DNA of 64,000 nucleotides from DATKMK01 sp035541895 (lineage in GTDB: Bacteria; Desulfobacterota; Binatia; HRBIN30; JACQVA1). A model generated the notes under the pieces. That model was not told where the DNA came from. It did not search any database and saw only the letters and a list, made by a program, of their open reading frames with translations. The stretch spans positions 21,710 to 85,709 of the forward strand of contig DATKMK010000022.1 in the NCBI GenBank assembly GCA_035541895.1, in the 5' to 3' direction. Below, in pieces: positions 20,283 to 27,949 of this stretch; the stretch's first letter is position 1, and every line of letters begins with the position of its first letter. The translations under genes were made by a program, and so were the position numbers.

Positions 20283-20567
20283 GGGAAAGCGATCTAGGCG
20301 CTGCTCGTCCATCGCCAAGTGCATGTTCCGCAGACGCACGATCTGCTCGATCTACTGACCTTGCTCGATCACAGCGGTTTGCCGATCCCGCCGGATATTC
20401 GTGAGGCGGATGCGCTGACACACTACGCGGTGGAAGCGCGCTATCCGGGTCTGGCCGAAGCGGTGACCGCGAACGAACACGCCCGCACCGTCGATCTGGC
20501 GGAACGCGTGCTACTCTGGGCGCAAGCGCAACCCCCGCCGTCCTTGCGCCGCGAGCAGAGCAAGTGA
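20283..20567 (+). pseudogene. HEPN-domain protein, N-terminus lost and nonsense codon
   Basis: The C-terminal half of a HEPN-domain protein: KAI-stop-ALLVHRQVHVPQTHDLLDLL, then LTHYAVEARYPG and the LAERVLLWAQAQ helix. In the family the tract reads KAIKALLVHRQ, so the TAG at 20295-20297 replaces Lys. The N-terminal helix with the R-x4-6-H-type or AQQAAEK region is missing. A GTG at 20319 could start a short product. HEPN proteins usually pair with a MNT nucleotidyltransferase; none is adjacent. Confidence 0.7.
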
Positions 20568-20634
20568 GACATGACCTCCCGCTCTCTGCCCAGCTCCGCT
20601 AGCGACGGATCGATCGGTTGAGCTGCACCTCCGC

Positions 20635-21234
20635 TTACGACGCCGGGCGCGCCAAAAATTCTTCCGTGCTGTTGGTGTGCGGGAAGGGCCCGTCGGGCAC
20701 GGGGACCTTCAGCGCGGCGCAGAGCGGCGCCCAGCCGTCACCCGGCCGCCATTCGAGCAGGCGCGACGCCGGGACGGTCTTCCGTACCAACGCGTTGTGG
20801 CGCTCGAAGGCCTCGATGCACGCGGCTCGGTCATCGAGCGCAAGCGTGAAGCGGGACGCGAAGATCGCGTCGACCATCTCGCGCCACTCGCCACTCATCC
20901 GCCGACTCGCCGGGAAGATGGTCTGGCTGGCGCTTTGCCACCACGACTCGGCGTCGCGCACCGAGAGCAGGACCAGCGCGTCGGGAAACGCCTCGCTGAG
21001 CTCCGGCCAGAACGATGCCGCCGGCCAATCGACCGCGGCGCGATATTCGTGTAGCAGAGCGGTCCAATCGGGCATCGCGCCATTGGCCGCCGCGCGCCAC
21101 GCGGGGATGTGCTCCGGGTGTCGGAGAACCTCGACCATGTGATAGCAAGGATCACCGAGCAACCGTTCGAGCGCCGCTTTCAGCGACAACGTCCCAGTTC
21201 GTCCCAGTCCGGCTCCGACCACGTGCAATGCCAT
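20635..21234 (-). CDS. Sulfotransferase-family protein
   Basis: 199 residues from an ATG with GGAGG 5 bases upstream. The start VVGAGLGRTGTLSLKAALERL is the PAPS 5'-phosphosulfate-binding loop, and FPDALVLLSVRDAESWWQS is the 3'-phosphate-binding block (R-D). HVVGAGLGRTGT proteins belong to the sulfotransferase_4 (SUL3-like) group. Acceptor unknown. It is convergent with the HEPN remnant and lies downstream of lhgO on the same strand. Confidence 0.85.
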   Translation of the reverse strand: MALHVVGAGLGRTGTLSLKAALERLLGDPCYHMVEVLRHPEHIPAWRAAANGAMPDWTALLHEYRAAVDWPAASFWPELSEAFPDALVLLSVRDAESWWQSASQTIFPASRRMSGEWREMVDAIFASRFTLALDDRAACIEAFERHNALVRKTVPASRLLEWRPGDGWAPLCAALKVPVPDGPFPHTNSTEEFLARPAS

Positions 21235-21284
21235 TGATCCTCCGACTTCCGTTGACCTTACCGCACCAGTGATCACCGCCGCGA

Positions 21285-22502
21285 CTAGTGTGGCTGCGCC
21301 CACGCAAACACGCGCCCTGCGCGCTCGGCGATCGCCTCGCCGATCATCAACGAGGCGGTGGCTGCCGGCGACGGGGCGTTGAGGACGTGAATCACCCCGG
21401 GCCCATCCTGGATTGAAAAGTCATCGACCAGCGCACCACTGGGCTCCAAGGCTTGCGCTCGTACGCCGGAGCCGCCGGGGACCAAATCCTCCTCGCGCAA
21501 CTCGGGCAGCAAACGTTGCAACGCGCGCACGAAGGCGCGCTTGCTGAACGAGCGGTACATCTCGCCGAGTCCGGTCCTCCAATACTTGCGCGCCAGCCGT
21601 AGGAAGCCCGCAAACGTCAGCGCCTCCCACGCATCGCGCGCCGCGAAGTCGGTCTTGCGGTACCCTTCGCGCTTCAAGCTGAGCACGGCGTTGGGACCGG
21701 CTTCGACGTCGCCGTGCACCATCCGGGTGAAATGCACGCCGAGAAACGGGAAGGCGGGATCGGGGACCGGATAGATGAGGTGCTTCACCAAACTCTGTCG
21801 CGTCGGAATCAACGTGTAATACTCGCCGCGAAACGGGACGATCTTCACCGGGGGATCGAACCCCGCGAGTCGTGCGATGCGGTCGGAGTGGAGTCCGCCG
21901 CAATTGACGAGGTTCTTGGCTCGCGTCGTTCCCGCCGTGGTTTCGATCACCCACGAGCCGTCGTCGCGGACAATTCGCAGCACGCGAGTGCGGCAGCGAA
22001 TCTCACCGCCGCGTCCGCGGATCAATCCGGCGTAGCGCTTCGCTACCGCGACGTAGTCGACGATGCCGGTGGACGGCACTCGCAGGGCCTTGAGGCCGGC
22101 GGCGTGCGGCTCGATCTCGCGGAGTTGCTCGGGACCGATGAGCTCGACGGCAACACCGTTGGCGACGCCGCGCCGGTGCAGTTCCTCCAACCGCGGCAAC
22201 TCGGTCGCGTCGGTCGCCACCACGACTTTGCCGCACACATCGTGCGCGATGCCGTGTTCGCGACAGAACTCGACCATGCGCCGCGCGCCCGCAACCGTCA
22301 TCCGCGCCTTCAGCGAACCGGGCTTGTAGTACAACCCCGAGTGAATGACGCCGCTGTTGTGGCCGGTTTGGTGCTGCGCGACCTCCGCTTCCTTCTCGAA
22401 CACCACGGGCGTTGCTGCCGGGAAGCGCCGACTGATGGCGAGTGCGGTCGCGAGGCCGACGATGCCGCCGCCGATGACGACGACCTCTGCTTCACTCGAC
22501 AT
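21285..22502 (-). CDS. lhgO: L-2-hydroxyglutarate oxidase
   Basis: 405 residues. FAD-dependent oxidation of L-2-hydroxyglutarate to 2-oxoglutarate. N-terminal dinucleotide fold VVIGGGIVGLATALAISRRFP, then HQTGHNSGVIHSGLYYKPGSLKA, the LhgO/DAO-family signature. NCGGLHSDRIA and PFRGEYYTL follow, and the C-terminal GSGVRAQAL...LVDDF block is complete. It is 27 bases downstream of purU on the same strand. The enzyme usually feeds electrons to quinone. Confidence 0.9.
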   Translation of the reverse strand: MSSEAEVVVIGGGIVGLATALAISRRFPAATPVVFEKEAEVAQHQTGHNSGVIHSGLYYKPGSLKARMTVAGARRMVEFCREHGIAHDVCGKVVVATDATELPRLEELHRRGVANGVAVELIGPEQLREIEPHAAGLKALRVPSTGIVDYVAVAKRYAGLIRGRGGEIRCRTRVLRIVRDDGSWVIETTAGTTRAKNLVNCGGLHSDRIARLAGFDPPVKIVPFRGEYYTLIPTRQSLVKHLIYPVPDPAFPFLGVHFTRMVHGDVEAGPNAVLSLKREGYRKTDFAARDAWEALTFAGFLRLARKYWRTGLGEMYRSFSKRAFVRALQRLLPELREEDLVPGGSGVRAQALEPSGALVDDFSIQDGPGVIHVLNAPSPAATASLMIGEAIAERAGRVFAWAQPH

Positions 22503-22529
22503 AGTGCTGAGCGGCAAACGACGCGACGT

Positions 22530-23399
22530 TTAGAACGCCGCGTGGCCCGGTCGGAAAATAACCTTGCTGTCTTTGACGACCAACTGATCGTTGAGGAAGA
22601 GCTGCACGGCCTGCGACAGTACCGCGCCTTCGAGCGCCATCCCCCGCGCCTTCACCTCGTCGAGCGTATCTTCGCCGACGCGGATGTGGAACACGTCCTG
22701 GAGAATCACCGGGCCCTGATCGAGCTGCTCGGTGACAAAGTGCGCGGTGCATCCCGACACGCGCACGCCCGCCTCCCACGCTTGCTTGTACGCGTTCGCG
22801 CCCGGGTGGTACGGCAGCAGCGAGGGATGGATGTTGATGACGCGATGCGGATAGCGCGCCACAAAATTGGGCGACAAGATCTGCATGTAGCGGGCGAGCA
22901 CGACGAGGTCGGCGCGCTGCTCGCGCAACGCGTCGAGCATGAATGCCTCGTGCGCCGCCTTGTCGCTCGACGGATGCCAGCGGAACGGCAGGCCATGTTG
23001 TTCGGCCAACGGCCGCAGCAGCTCATGGTTCGACAGCACGGTGACGAATTCGCCGTTCATCAGTCCCGCGTCGCGATCGGCGATCAGCTTTTCGAGACAA
23101 TGCGGCTCGCGGCTAACCAGAATCGCGACACGCTTGCGGGCTTTCTCACCGCGCAGCCGAACCGTGACCTCCATGTGCATCTCGTCGCCGATGGCCTTGA
23201 GCCCGAGGATGAGATCGTCGAGCGTGACGGACAGCTCGGAGAGGTCGACGAGCATCGTCATGATGAACAGCCCCTCGACGACGCGTTGCTCGATGTCTTC
23301 GATGTTGACGCCGTTGTTGGCGAGATAGGTCGAGACGCGGGCGACCACCCCCTTTTGGTCGCTGCCGATGACGGAGACGACGGCGAGATTCTTGGCCAT
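22530..23399 (-). CDS. purU: Formyltetrahydrofolate deformylase
   Basis: 289 residues. Hydrolyses 10-formyl-THF to THF and formate. The N-terminal ACT domain (residues 1-80, GSDQKGVVARVSTYLANNGVNI) is followed by a formyltransferase domain with the catalytic Asn-His-Asp set: NIHPSLLPYHPGANAY, HFVTEQLDQGPVI. Length and domain order match PurU. The degenerate integron array begins directly upstream of its start. Confidence 0.93.
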   Translation of the reverse strand: MAKNLAVVSVIGSDQKGVVARVSTYLANNGVNIEDIEQRVVEGLFIMTMLVDLSELSVTLDDLILGLKAIGDEMHMEVTVRLRGEKARKRVAILVSREPHCLEKLIADRDAGLMNGEFVTVLSNHELLRPLAEQHGLPFRWHPSSDKAAHEAFMLDALREQRADLVVLARYMQILSPNFVARYPHRVINIHPSLLPYHPGANAYKQAWEAGVRVSGCTAHFVTEQLDQGPVILQDVFHIRVGEDTLDEVKARGMALEGAVLSQAVQLFLNDQLVVKDSKVIFRPGHAAF

Positions 23400-23448
23400 A
23401 GCGGCGCAGATTAAGTCCGTTGCGCCGGCTCGTCAATCCACGCAAGAA

Positions 23449-23590
23449 TCACACAATCCCATCGGCTAGGCCCTGCACATCGACGCCGACGACGCGGTGG
23501 GGCAGACCGACGCGGGCGGACCAGAAACGCCCAACCTTCTTGAGGTGGAGGGACGGATGCCGCTCCTGCCGTCCATACAATCTCAGCGTT
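23449..23590 (-). pseudogene. C-terminal remnant of a RelE/ParE-like toxin
   Basis: The minus strand reads LRLYGRQERHPSLHLKKVGRFWSARVGL and on to VQGLADGIV-stop. The HPSLHLKKV and WSARVGL..R.V pattern is that of small RelE/ParE-fold toxins, which normally continue with an IW.WIG.H block. Here the frame ends early, and the N-terminal half is cut off next to the attC-like site at 23608. It fits a decayed gene cassette; the family assignment is from memory of the pattern only. Confidence 0.45.
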
Positions 23591-23607
23591 CATCGAAGAG
23601 GACGACT

Positions 23608-23663
23608 GCCTTGCGCTCAGGCGCGGCGTGCTTTTCGCCGTCGCCTGGAGCGGCGAGTTAGGC
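23608..23663. repeat. attC-like recombination site 1
   Basis: The right end carries the core GTTAGGC (23657-23663); the left end is degenerate (GCCTTGC, 23608-23614). Between them GCTC-AGGCG-CGGCG pairs with the opposing arm, leaving two unpaired bases (a T and a G) five bases apart in the right arm, the extrahelical-base geometry of attC folded sites. It overlaps the 3' end of the ribbon-helix-helix gene and supplies its last codons. It closes the PIN/RHH cassette. Confidence 0.7.
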
Positions 23664-23907
23664 TGGTGTTCTTCAACCGATCATACAGCGCGGGCTCCAC
23701 ATCGGGAACCTTGGACAACGCGGCGAGGAATTTGGCGCGGCTGGCTTTCTTTGCTCGCCGCTCGAAGTACTCCTCAGTCAGAAGCGCCGCCATCTTCTCC
23801 GCCAGCGCGGTTGCGACCAGTTGGTTGATCGAGATGCCTTCCATGCGCGCCAACTCGCGGGCGTGTTCGTGTAGCGAGTTGGGAAGTCGAAGACTCAATG
23901 CGCTCAT
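23617..23907 (-). CDS. Ribbon-helix-helix antitoxin-like protein
   Basis: 96 residues. SALSLRLPNSLHEHARELARMEGISINQLVATALAEKMA is a CopG/Arc-type ribbon-helix-helix DNA-binding domain. The middle part would bind and neutralise the toxin. The very basic tail (TRRSRRRRKARRA) is encoded by the attC-like site, so the natural C-terminus was probably replaced on cassette formation. The start overlaps the upstream PIN gene stop by four bases (ATGA), giving a toxin-first operon. Confidence 0.8.
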   Translation of the reverse strand: MSALSLRLPNSLHEHARELARMEGISINQLVATALAEKMAALLTEEYFERRAKKASRAKFLAALSKVPDVEPALYDRLKNTSLTRRSRRRRKARRA

Positions 23908-24338
23908 TTGTCTGCTCCGATCATCGACAGGAACTTTTGAGGCCGCACCGCTTGCACACCGAATCGCGCACTACCTCGAAAGTCTCTGACATTGTACGTG
24001 ACGATTGCTTCGCATGCGCCGCCGACCGCCACCTCAAGCACCATGTCGTCCTTCGGGTCGGGTAGGGCCGGCCGCCACAAGAAGTGGATCATTACCCTCC
24101 GCGCCGATGCGCACAGGAAGTCGAGAATGTCTTCGACAACGGATCGCGGCAACCGGACACCAGAGCCTGGTCTCGTGACGGCGTCTTCGTATTCGAAGGC
24201 AAGGGCGACAGACATGCCGTGTTCGAATGCTCCACTTCCGACCAAGGACAGCACGCGAAAAGCAGCCCCACGCTGAGACCGAAGCGCAGAGACGACGAGG
24301 TTGGTACCACCCTGCGCATCCATGTGGTACCGTATCAT
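23904..24338 (-). CDS. PIN-domain toxin-like protein, first catalytic Asp replaced
   Basis: 144 residues, COG1569-type PIN domain. Present: NLVVSALRSQRGAAFRVL, the Glu-rich FEYEDAVTR, and LPDPKDDMVLEVAVGGACEAIVTYNVRDF, giving acidic residues two to four. The conserved first motif DTN reads GTN: codon GGT where GAT is expected. This residue binds the catalytic Mg, so RNase activity is doubtful. It is translationally coupled to the antitoxin gene downstream. Confidence 0.8.
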   Translation of the reverse strand: MIRYHMDAQGGTNLVVSALRSQRGAAFRVLSLVGSGAFEHGMSVALAFEYEDAVTRPGSGVRLPRSVVEDILDFLCASARRVMIHFLWRPALPDPKDDMVLEVAVGGACEAIVTYNVRDFRGSARFGVQAVRPQKFLSMIGADK

Positions 24339-24355
24339 ACCTCAGTGTCGCGCAA

Positions 24356-24422
24356 GCCTAAACGCCGTGGGCCTGAGCCGTGCGCGTCTTTCCGCGCGTA
24401 GGTCTCCAGGCGCGGGTCAGCC
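24356..24422. repeat. attC-like recombination site 2 (degenerate)
   Basis: Left end GCCTAAA (24356-24362); right end GTCAGCC (24416-24422), both drifted from the core. The inner arms GCCTGAG-CC and their counterpart pair with two single unpaired bases, as in the other sites. It follows the lipoprotein gene stop at 24459 and precedes the PIN gene start, exactly where a cassette boundary is expected. Confidence 0.55.
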
Positions 24423-24458
24423 GATCTCCATGTCAGGCACGAAGAAGAGTAGCTAGCA

Positions 24459-25340
24459 CTAGCGGTCTGTCAGTGCGGCTGCCAGATCTGGCTTGGCCTG
24501 TGCCATCGCGCGCCGCAACGCTTCGAAGTGGAACGCGAAGATCGATCGATTGTCGACAGGCCAGTCGGCAGGCGGTATCGGGGTCTCGAAGCTGAATATC
24601 GACGGTCCGTACAGAATTGGGGACGAGTACGCGTCATTGTAGAGGGCCGACGCTTGGCCCTCAATTGTCTGGCTCCAGACCGATACCCCGCTCGCGGCGT
24701 CGCGAAGGTTGAGCCGCAACTTGACGCGCGCCGTCGTCTTGATGGAAGGCACACCGAGAAAGTCGATGTAGCAAGTCGGCAGGCCAAAGAGGTAGCAAGT
24801 CTTCGAGTCGACCAACGGCGTCTCAAGCAAGACACCGTCAAGGACGTACTGATATCCGGTCGCTCCGCGCTGCCCGGTGTAGTCAACCTTTTTGAAGAGG
24901 CCAGACGCGGCAAGGTCGTCCGCTATCGCGCGCGCGAAGCTGGCGGCATACGCGTACTGCTCAAAGTCGGGTGCCGTAGGCTCCGCCCCATTCTCACTCT
25001 GAAGCCTCGCGGTCTCGTCGAGACGCTCGAACGACATGGACGCATAGGGCACCAACGGCACCATCGCCAGCAGCAAGCGTCCCGACGTGCTGTAAAGTCG
25101 GGGCGGTCGCTCATCATCGAATCTCTGCACGGCAAGCGACGCATCGAGCGGCGCCGGTCGCAACACGGCGGGCGCCGCTTTGTACCCGGTCGTTAGCCGG
25201 GCGTTGACCGGGCAGCCTGTGAGTGCGGGTACGAGTGCCAAGAGACAGAGCGCCTTCGTCGTGCCGGGAATCGGCGTGGTCGCGATGGATTGCATCATGC
25301 GCGCAGAGGCAACGTTTGCTATCGCGTAAAACCTCCTCAT
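24459..25340 (-). CDS. Lipoprotein of unknown function
   Basis: 293 residues. An N-terminal segment with lipobox ALTGC (Cys about residue 43) implies lipid anchoring. The mature domain has a FDDERPP-type start and a FARAIADDLAASGLFKKVDY block that recalls envelope lipoproteins with a TolB-N/DUF-type fold. It ends in a helix-rich segment. GGAGG lies 8 bases before the ATG at 25340; internal ATGs at 25298 and 25295 would shorten the signal. It is followed by attC-like site 2. Confidence 0.75.
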   Translation of the reverse strand: MRRFYAIANVASARMMQSIATTPIPGTTKALCLLALVPALTGCPVNARLTTGYKAAPAVLRPAPLDASLAVQRFDDERPPRLYSTSGRLLLAMVPLVPYASMSFERLDETARLQSENGAEPTAPDFEQYAYAASFARAIADDLAASGLFKKVDYTGQRGATGYQYVLDGVLLETPLVDSKTCYLFGLPTCYIDFLGVPSIKTTARVKLRLNLRDAASGVSVWSQTIEGQASALYNDAYSSPILYGPSIFSFETPIPPADWPVDNRSIFAFHFEALRRAMAQAKPDLAAALTDR

Positions 25341-25484
25341 ATGTAGCGCCTCCGTTACGAAACATGGCTAACGTTCGAATTAACCGGCCCGGCGAAGGCA
25401 GGTCAGGTTGAATGAGGAGTAGGCCGCGTCAAGTCCATTTGGTGTGTCGATCGGAAGTGCTCCAGTGTGTGCCCGTATTGCCCG

Positions 25485-25892
25485 CTACTCATGTTGAGGA
25501 GGGGCTGCAACGCGCTCGCGCTGCCAAGGCCAGCGTCCTTCCACTTCCAGTTGGAGCGTCATGCTAAGGAAGGTGCGAATCAGAACGATCATGCCGAGGG
25601 TGAGAATATTTTCAATTGTTGGATCCACCACTACGCTGCGAATTATGTCTCCGGCGATGAGAAACTCCAGACCCAAGAGGATTGCACGCCCCACGTCTTC
25701 GCGGAGCAGCCGGTAGGACTCGTTAAAGTGCGCCTTGCCGCGGAGGATAAAGCGTGCCAAGGAAAGCAGCGATCCGACGGCAACGACTAGAACTCCGACT
25801 AGGTCCAGCGCGAGGCCCGTGATACTCATCACGCCACCGAAATTGGCTGTCATCACTGCATCCTGCGTGAGTTGCAGCAATCCTTTGCGCAT
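25485..25892 (-). CDS. DUF1622 membrane protein
   Basis: 135 residues, three membrane segments. LDLVGVLVVAVGSLLSLARF, then ESYRLLREDVGRAILLGLEFLIAGDIIRSV and an ILTLGMIVLIRTFLSMTLQLE segment, are the conserved blocks of DUF1622. The polar LGLEFLIAGDI segment inside the membrane is the family hallmark. The gene lies six bases after the epoxide-hydrolase stop. No attC-like site was found on its 3' side, where one would be expected for a separate cassette. Confidence 0.85.
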   Translation of the reverse strand: MRKGLLQLTQDAVMTANFGGVMSITGLALDLVGVLVVAVGSLLSLARFILRGKAHFNESYRLLREDVGRAILLGLEFLIAGDIIRSVVVDPTIENILTLGMIVLIRTFLSMTLQLEVEGRWPWQRERVAAPPQHE

Positions 25893-25898
25893 CCTCCA

Positions 25899-27083
25899 CT
25901 ATTTGCGCAGTGCCCTGAAGCCCGCGCGAATCTCTTCTGAGAGGAGTTTCGGCTGTTCCCAGGCTGCGAAGTGCCCGCCCTTGGGGAGCTTGTTGTAGTG
26001 CACCAGCTTGGGATAGGCCTTCTCCGTCCAGCTGCGCGGCGCCGGATAGAGTTCGTCAGGGAAGACGCTCACGGCAACCGGGATGGTGACGCCTTTGACA
26101 TTGAAGTACCCCTTTCCCCAATACTCCCAATAGAGACGGGCGCCGGATAGCGCCGTATTCGTCAACCAGGTAATCGTGATGTTGTCGAGGATGTCGTCGC
26201 GCGTGAGGCCCTCAGACTGTCCGTCAAAGACGCGCGCGATGAGCTCATAGCTACGTGCGTCGTGATCAAGGAAATAGGCCGCCAGACCGACGGGTGAGTC
26301 CGCAATTCCGCATAACGTTTGCGGTCGCAGACCCATCTGGAATCCATAGGCAATCCCCTTTTGATAAACGAACTGCAGACGGTCGTACGCGAGCTTCTCA
26401 TCGGCTGAGAGACCTGATGGCGCGGGCGCGCCGGAAAAGGCCGCCCCGTCGACGTCGGCTGGAAAGATACCGGGCATGTTGGTGTGAATACCGAGTAATT
26501 CCGGTGGCGCCTGTACGCCCATCGTGTCGACGATGACCGCACCCCAATCGCCGCCTTGCGCGACATAGCGCGTGTACCCGAGGCGCTTCATCAGGACAGC
26601 CCAGGCGCGTGCGATGCGGTCGGGGCCCCAGCCAGTTTCGGTCGGCTTGCCTGAATACCCGTAGCCCGGTATCGACGGAATCACGACATGAAAGGCATCT
26701 GACGCGCTCCCGCCATGAGCGGTGGGATCGGTCAGCGGATCGATGATCTTCATCTGCTCGATGATCGAACCGGGCCATCCGTGCGTGACGATGATCGGCA
26801 GCGCGTTCTCATGCCTCGAACGAACATGAATGAAGTGAATGTCCAGTCCATCGATTTCGGTGATGAACTGAGGATAGGCGTTCATTCTCGCCTCGATCTT
26901 GCGCCAGTCGTACTCGGACGCCCAATAGCGCGCGAGCTTCTGAGTCGTCGCGAGCTGCACGCCTTGCGTTGCATCCGTGACCGTTTCCTTGTCCGGCCAT
27001 CTTGTCGCCTTGATGCGCCTGCGCAGTTCGCTAAGTTCTTCTTCCGGGACATTCACACGAAACGGACGAATGGGGTTACTCAT
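25899..27083 (-). CDS. Epoxide hydrolase with EHN domain
   Basis: 394 residues. The N-terminal epoxide-hydrolase domain (FRVNVPEEELSELRRRIKATRWPD) is followed by an alpha/beta hydrolase fold. HGWPGS gives the oxyanion hole, GGDWGAVI holds the nucleophile Asp, Tyr residues occur in the cap, and the terminal GGHFAAWEQP contains the catalytic His. Converts epoxides to diols, as in microsomal-type EHs. It lies just after attC-like site 3 and shares strand and direction with the other cassette genes. Confidence 0.9.
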   Translation of the reverse strand: MSNPIRPFRVNVPEEELSELRRRIKATRWPDKETVTDATQGVQLATTQKLARYWASEYDWRKIEARMNAYPQFITEIDGLDIHFIHVRSRHENALPIIVTHGWPGSIIEQMKIIDPLTDPTAHGGSASDAFHVVIPSIPGYGYSGKPTETGWGPDRIARAWAVLMKRLGYTRYVAQGGDWGAVIVDTMGVQAPPELLGIHTNMPGIFPADVDGAAFSGAPAPSGLSADEKLAYDRLQFVYQKGIAYGFQMGLRPQTLCGIADSPVGLAAYFLDHDARSYELIARVFDGQSEGLTRDDILDNITITWLTNTALSGARLYWEYWGKGYFNVKGVTIPVAVSVFPDELYPAPRSWTEKAYPKLVHYNKLPKGGHFAAWEQPKLLSEEIRAGFRALRK

Positions 27084-27106
27084 GGCGTACTCCTTTGTGG
27101 TTTGAT

Positions 27107-27188
27107 GCCGAACGCCGCGGCTCAGGCGCGGCGGGCACCAGTTGAAGCCAGCCTCCGCCCGCCGTTGCCTGCAGCCGCTGAGTTAGGC
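27107..27188. repeat. attC-like recombination site 3 (best preserved)
   Basis: Left end GCCGAAC (27107-27113), right end GTTAGGC (27182-27188). The left arm 27107-27136 pairs with 27157-27188 along nearly its full length, leaving one T (165/166) and C27172 unpaired, five bases apart, around a 20-base loop. This matches the R''-L''-loop-L'-R' plan of integron attC. It overlaps the 3' end of the homing-endonuclease-repeat gene. Confidence 0.75.
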
Positions 27189-27493
27189 TGCACCTCACGA
27201 GATTCGCCGCCACTTCTTGAATGCTCGCACATCTTGCGTAGACAACGCGAACCACTGATAAGGGCCGTCTCGTCGTATGCGGCCTGCATCTGGTTGGGAG
27301 GAAACCCGGCTTCCAGCAGCGCGTCGCCCCAGTTCCTCCAGTACTTGCCGAACCAGTCAGATTCTTCGATGCCGGTCTCGTCTTGGAATCGCTTCGCGCC
27401 AAGCGGCTGACCGTTGTTCTGTTGCGCGGTGCGCTGGATCTCGCGGACGATGTCGTGCCTGTCCATCAGCATACCCGTGATGGTGAACACCAC
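27122..27493 (-). CDS. Homing-endonuclease-associated-repeat protein, truncated by attC
   Basis: 123 residues from a GTG at 27493; ATGs at 27472 and 27466 are as likely. RHDIVREIQRTAQQNNGQPLGAKRFQDETGIEESDW followed by FGKYWRNWGDALLEAGFPPN is one unit of the homing-endonuclease-associated (HNH_repeat) motif common in integron cassettes. Normally further units or a nuclease domain follow. Here the last 25 or so residues come from attC-like site 3, so the protein is cut short. DNA-binding role inferred. Confidence 0.65.
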   Translation of the reverse strand: MVFTITGMLMDRHDIVREIQRTAQQNNGQPLGAKRFQDETGIEESDWFGKYWRNWGDALLEAGFPPNQMQAAYDETALISGSRCLRKMCEHSRSGGESREVQPNSAAAGNGGRRLASTGARRA

Positions 27494-27502
27494 GCTTGAG
27501 CT

Positions 27503-27718
27503 TCAAACGTCGTCTGGTCGCAGGCCGGTATGCTTCGAGATTCTCGCGAACATTTTCGGTCCAATCTCTTCTCGGTCATGAAAGGCCCACACGTAATCAG
27601 GCCACCCCTGGCGCGATAGAACACGATGGGAACCGCCCGCTCTCCGCTTCTCGACCCAACCAATCCGCAGCAGCGCCGCCAGGACACGTCGCGCGGGAGC
27701 ACTCCCCCATTGGCTCAT
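27503..27718 (-). CDS. hicA: HicA-family toxin
   Basis: 71 residues. ARRVLAALLRIGWVEKRRAGGSHRVLSR is the HicA double-stranded-RNA-binding-like fold with the catalytic His in GGSHR. The C-terminal part is a little longer than usual. The start overlaps the hicB stop by four bases. mRNA interferase activity is known for the family. Confidence 0.85.
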   Translation of the reverse strand: MSQWGSAPARRVLAALLRIGWVEKRRAGGSHRVLSRQGWPDYVWAFHDREEIGPKMFARISKHTGLRPDDV

Positions 27719-27918
27719 GCCGCAGCGAACGACACGCTCTCGAAGGGTGCTGCTTCGCCATTGTCGAGTCGATCGGCGAGCACGCGAAGTGCCAATGCTT
27801 GCGCCTTGGCCTGCGCCCGTTCGACCGAATCGCCATAGACGAGCACGCCCGGCAACTCACTGACCTCAGCAATCCACCGGCCGTCTTCCTCGCGTTCTAC
27901 GTCCACCTTGAACTTCAT
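27715..27918 (-). CDS. hicB: HicB-family antitoxin
   Basis: 67 residues. MKFKVDVEREEDGRWIAEVSELPGVLVYGDS is the partial RNase-H-fold of HicB. There is no added DNA-binding domain, so it is a short HicB. Order hicB-hicA with a four-base overlap. It lies directly after attC-like site 4, as the first gene of its cassette. Confidence 0.85.
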   Translation of the reverse strand: MKFKVDVEREEDGRWIAEVSELPGVLVYGDSVERAQAKAQALALRVLADRLDNGEAAPFESVSFAAA

Positions 27919-27949
27919 GCCCGCCAGAATACCGCACTCGCGCGCGCAA

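Noticed and set aside
21714..23414. 566-residue plus-strand frame opposite lhgO and purU
   Set aside because: Antisense shadow; both minus-strand genes are well-supported enzymes.
25345..25484. A further attC site between DUF1622 and the lipoprotein gene
   Set aside because: GTTGAAT near 25410 fits the loose core GTTRRRY, but no paired left core and no imperfect palindrome could be built. The three genes may be one cassette, or the site has decayed.
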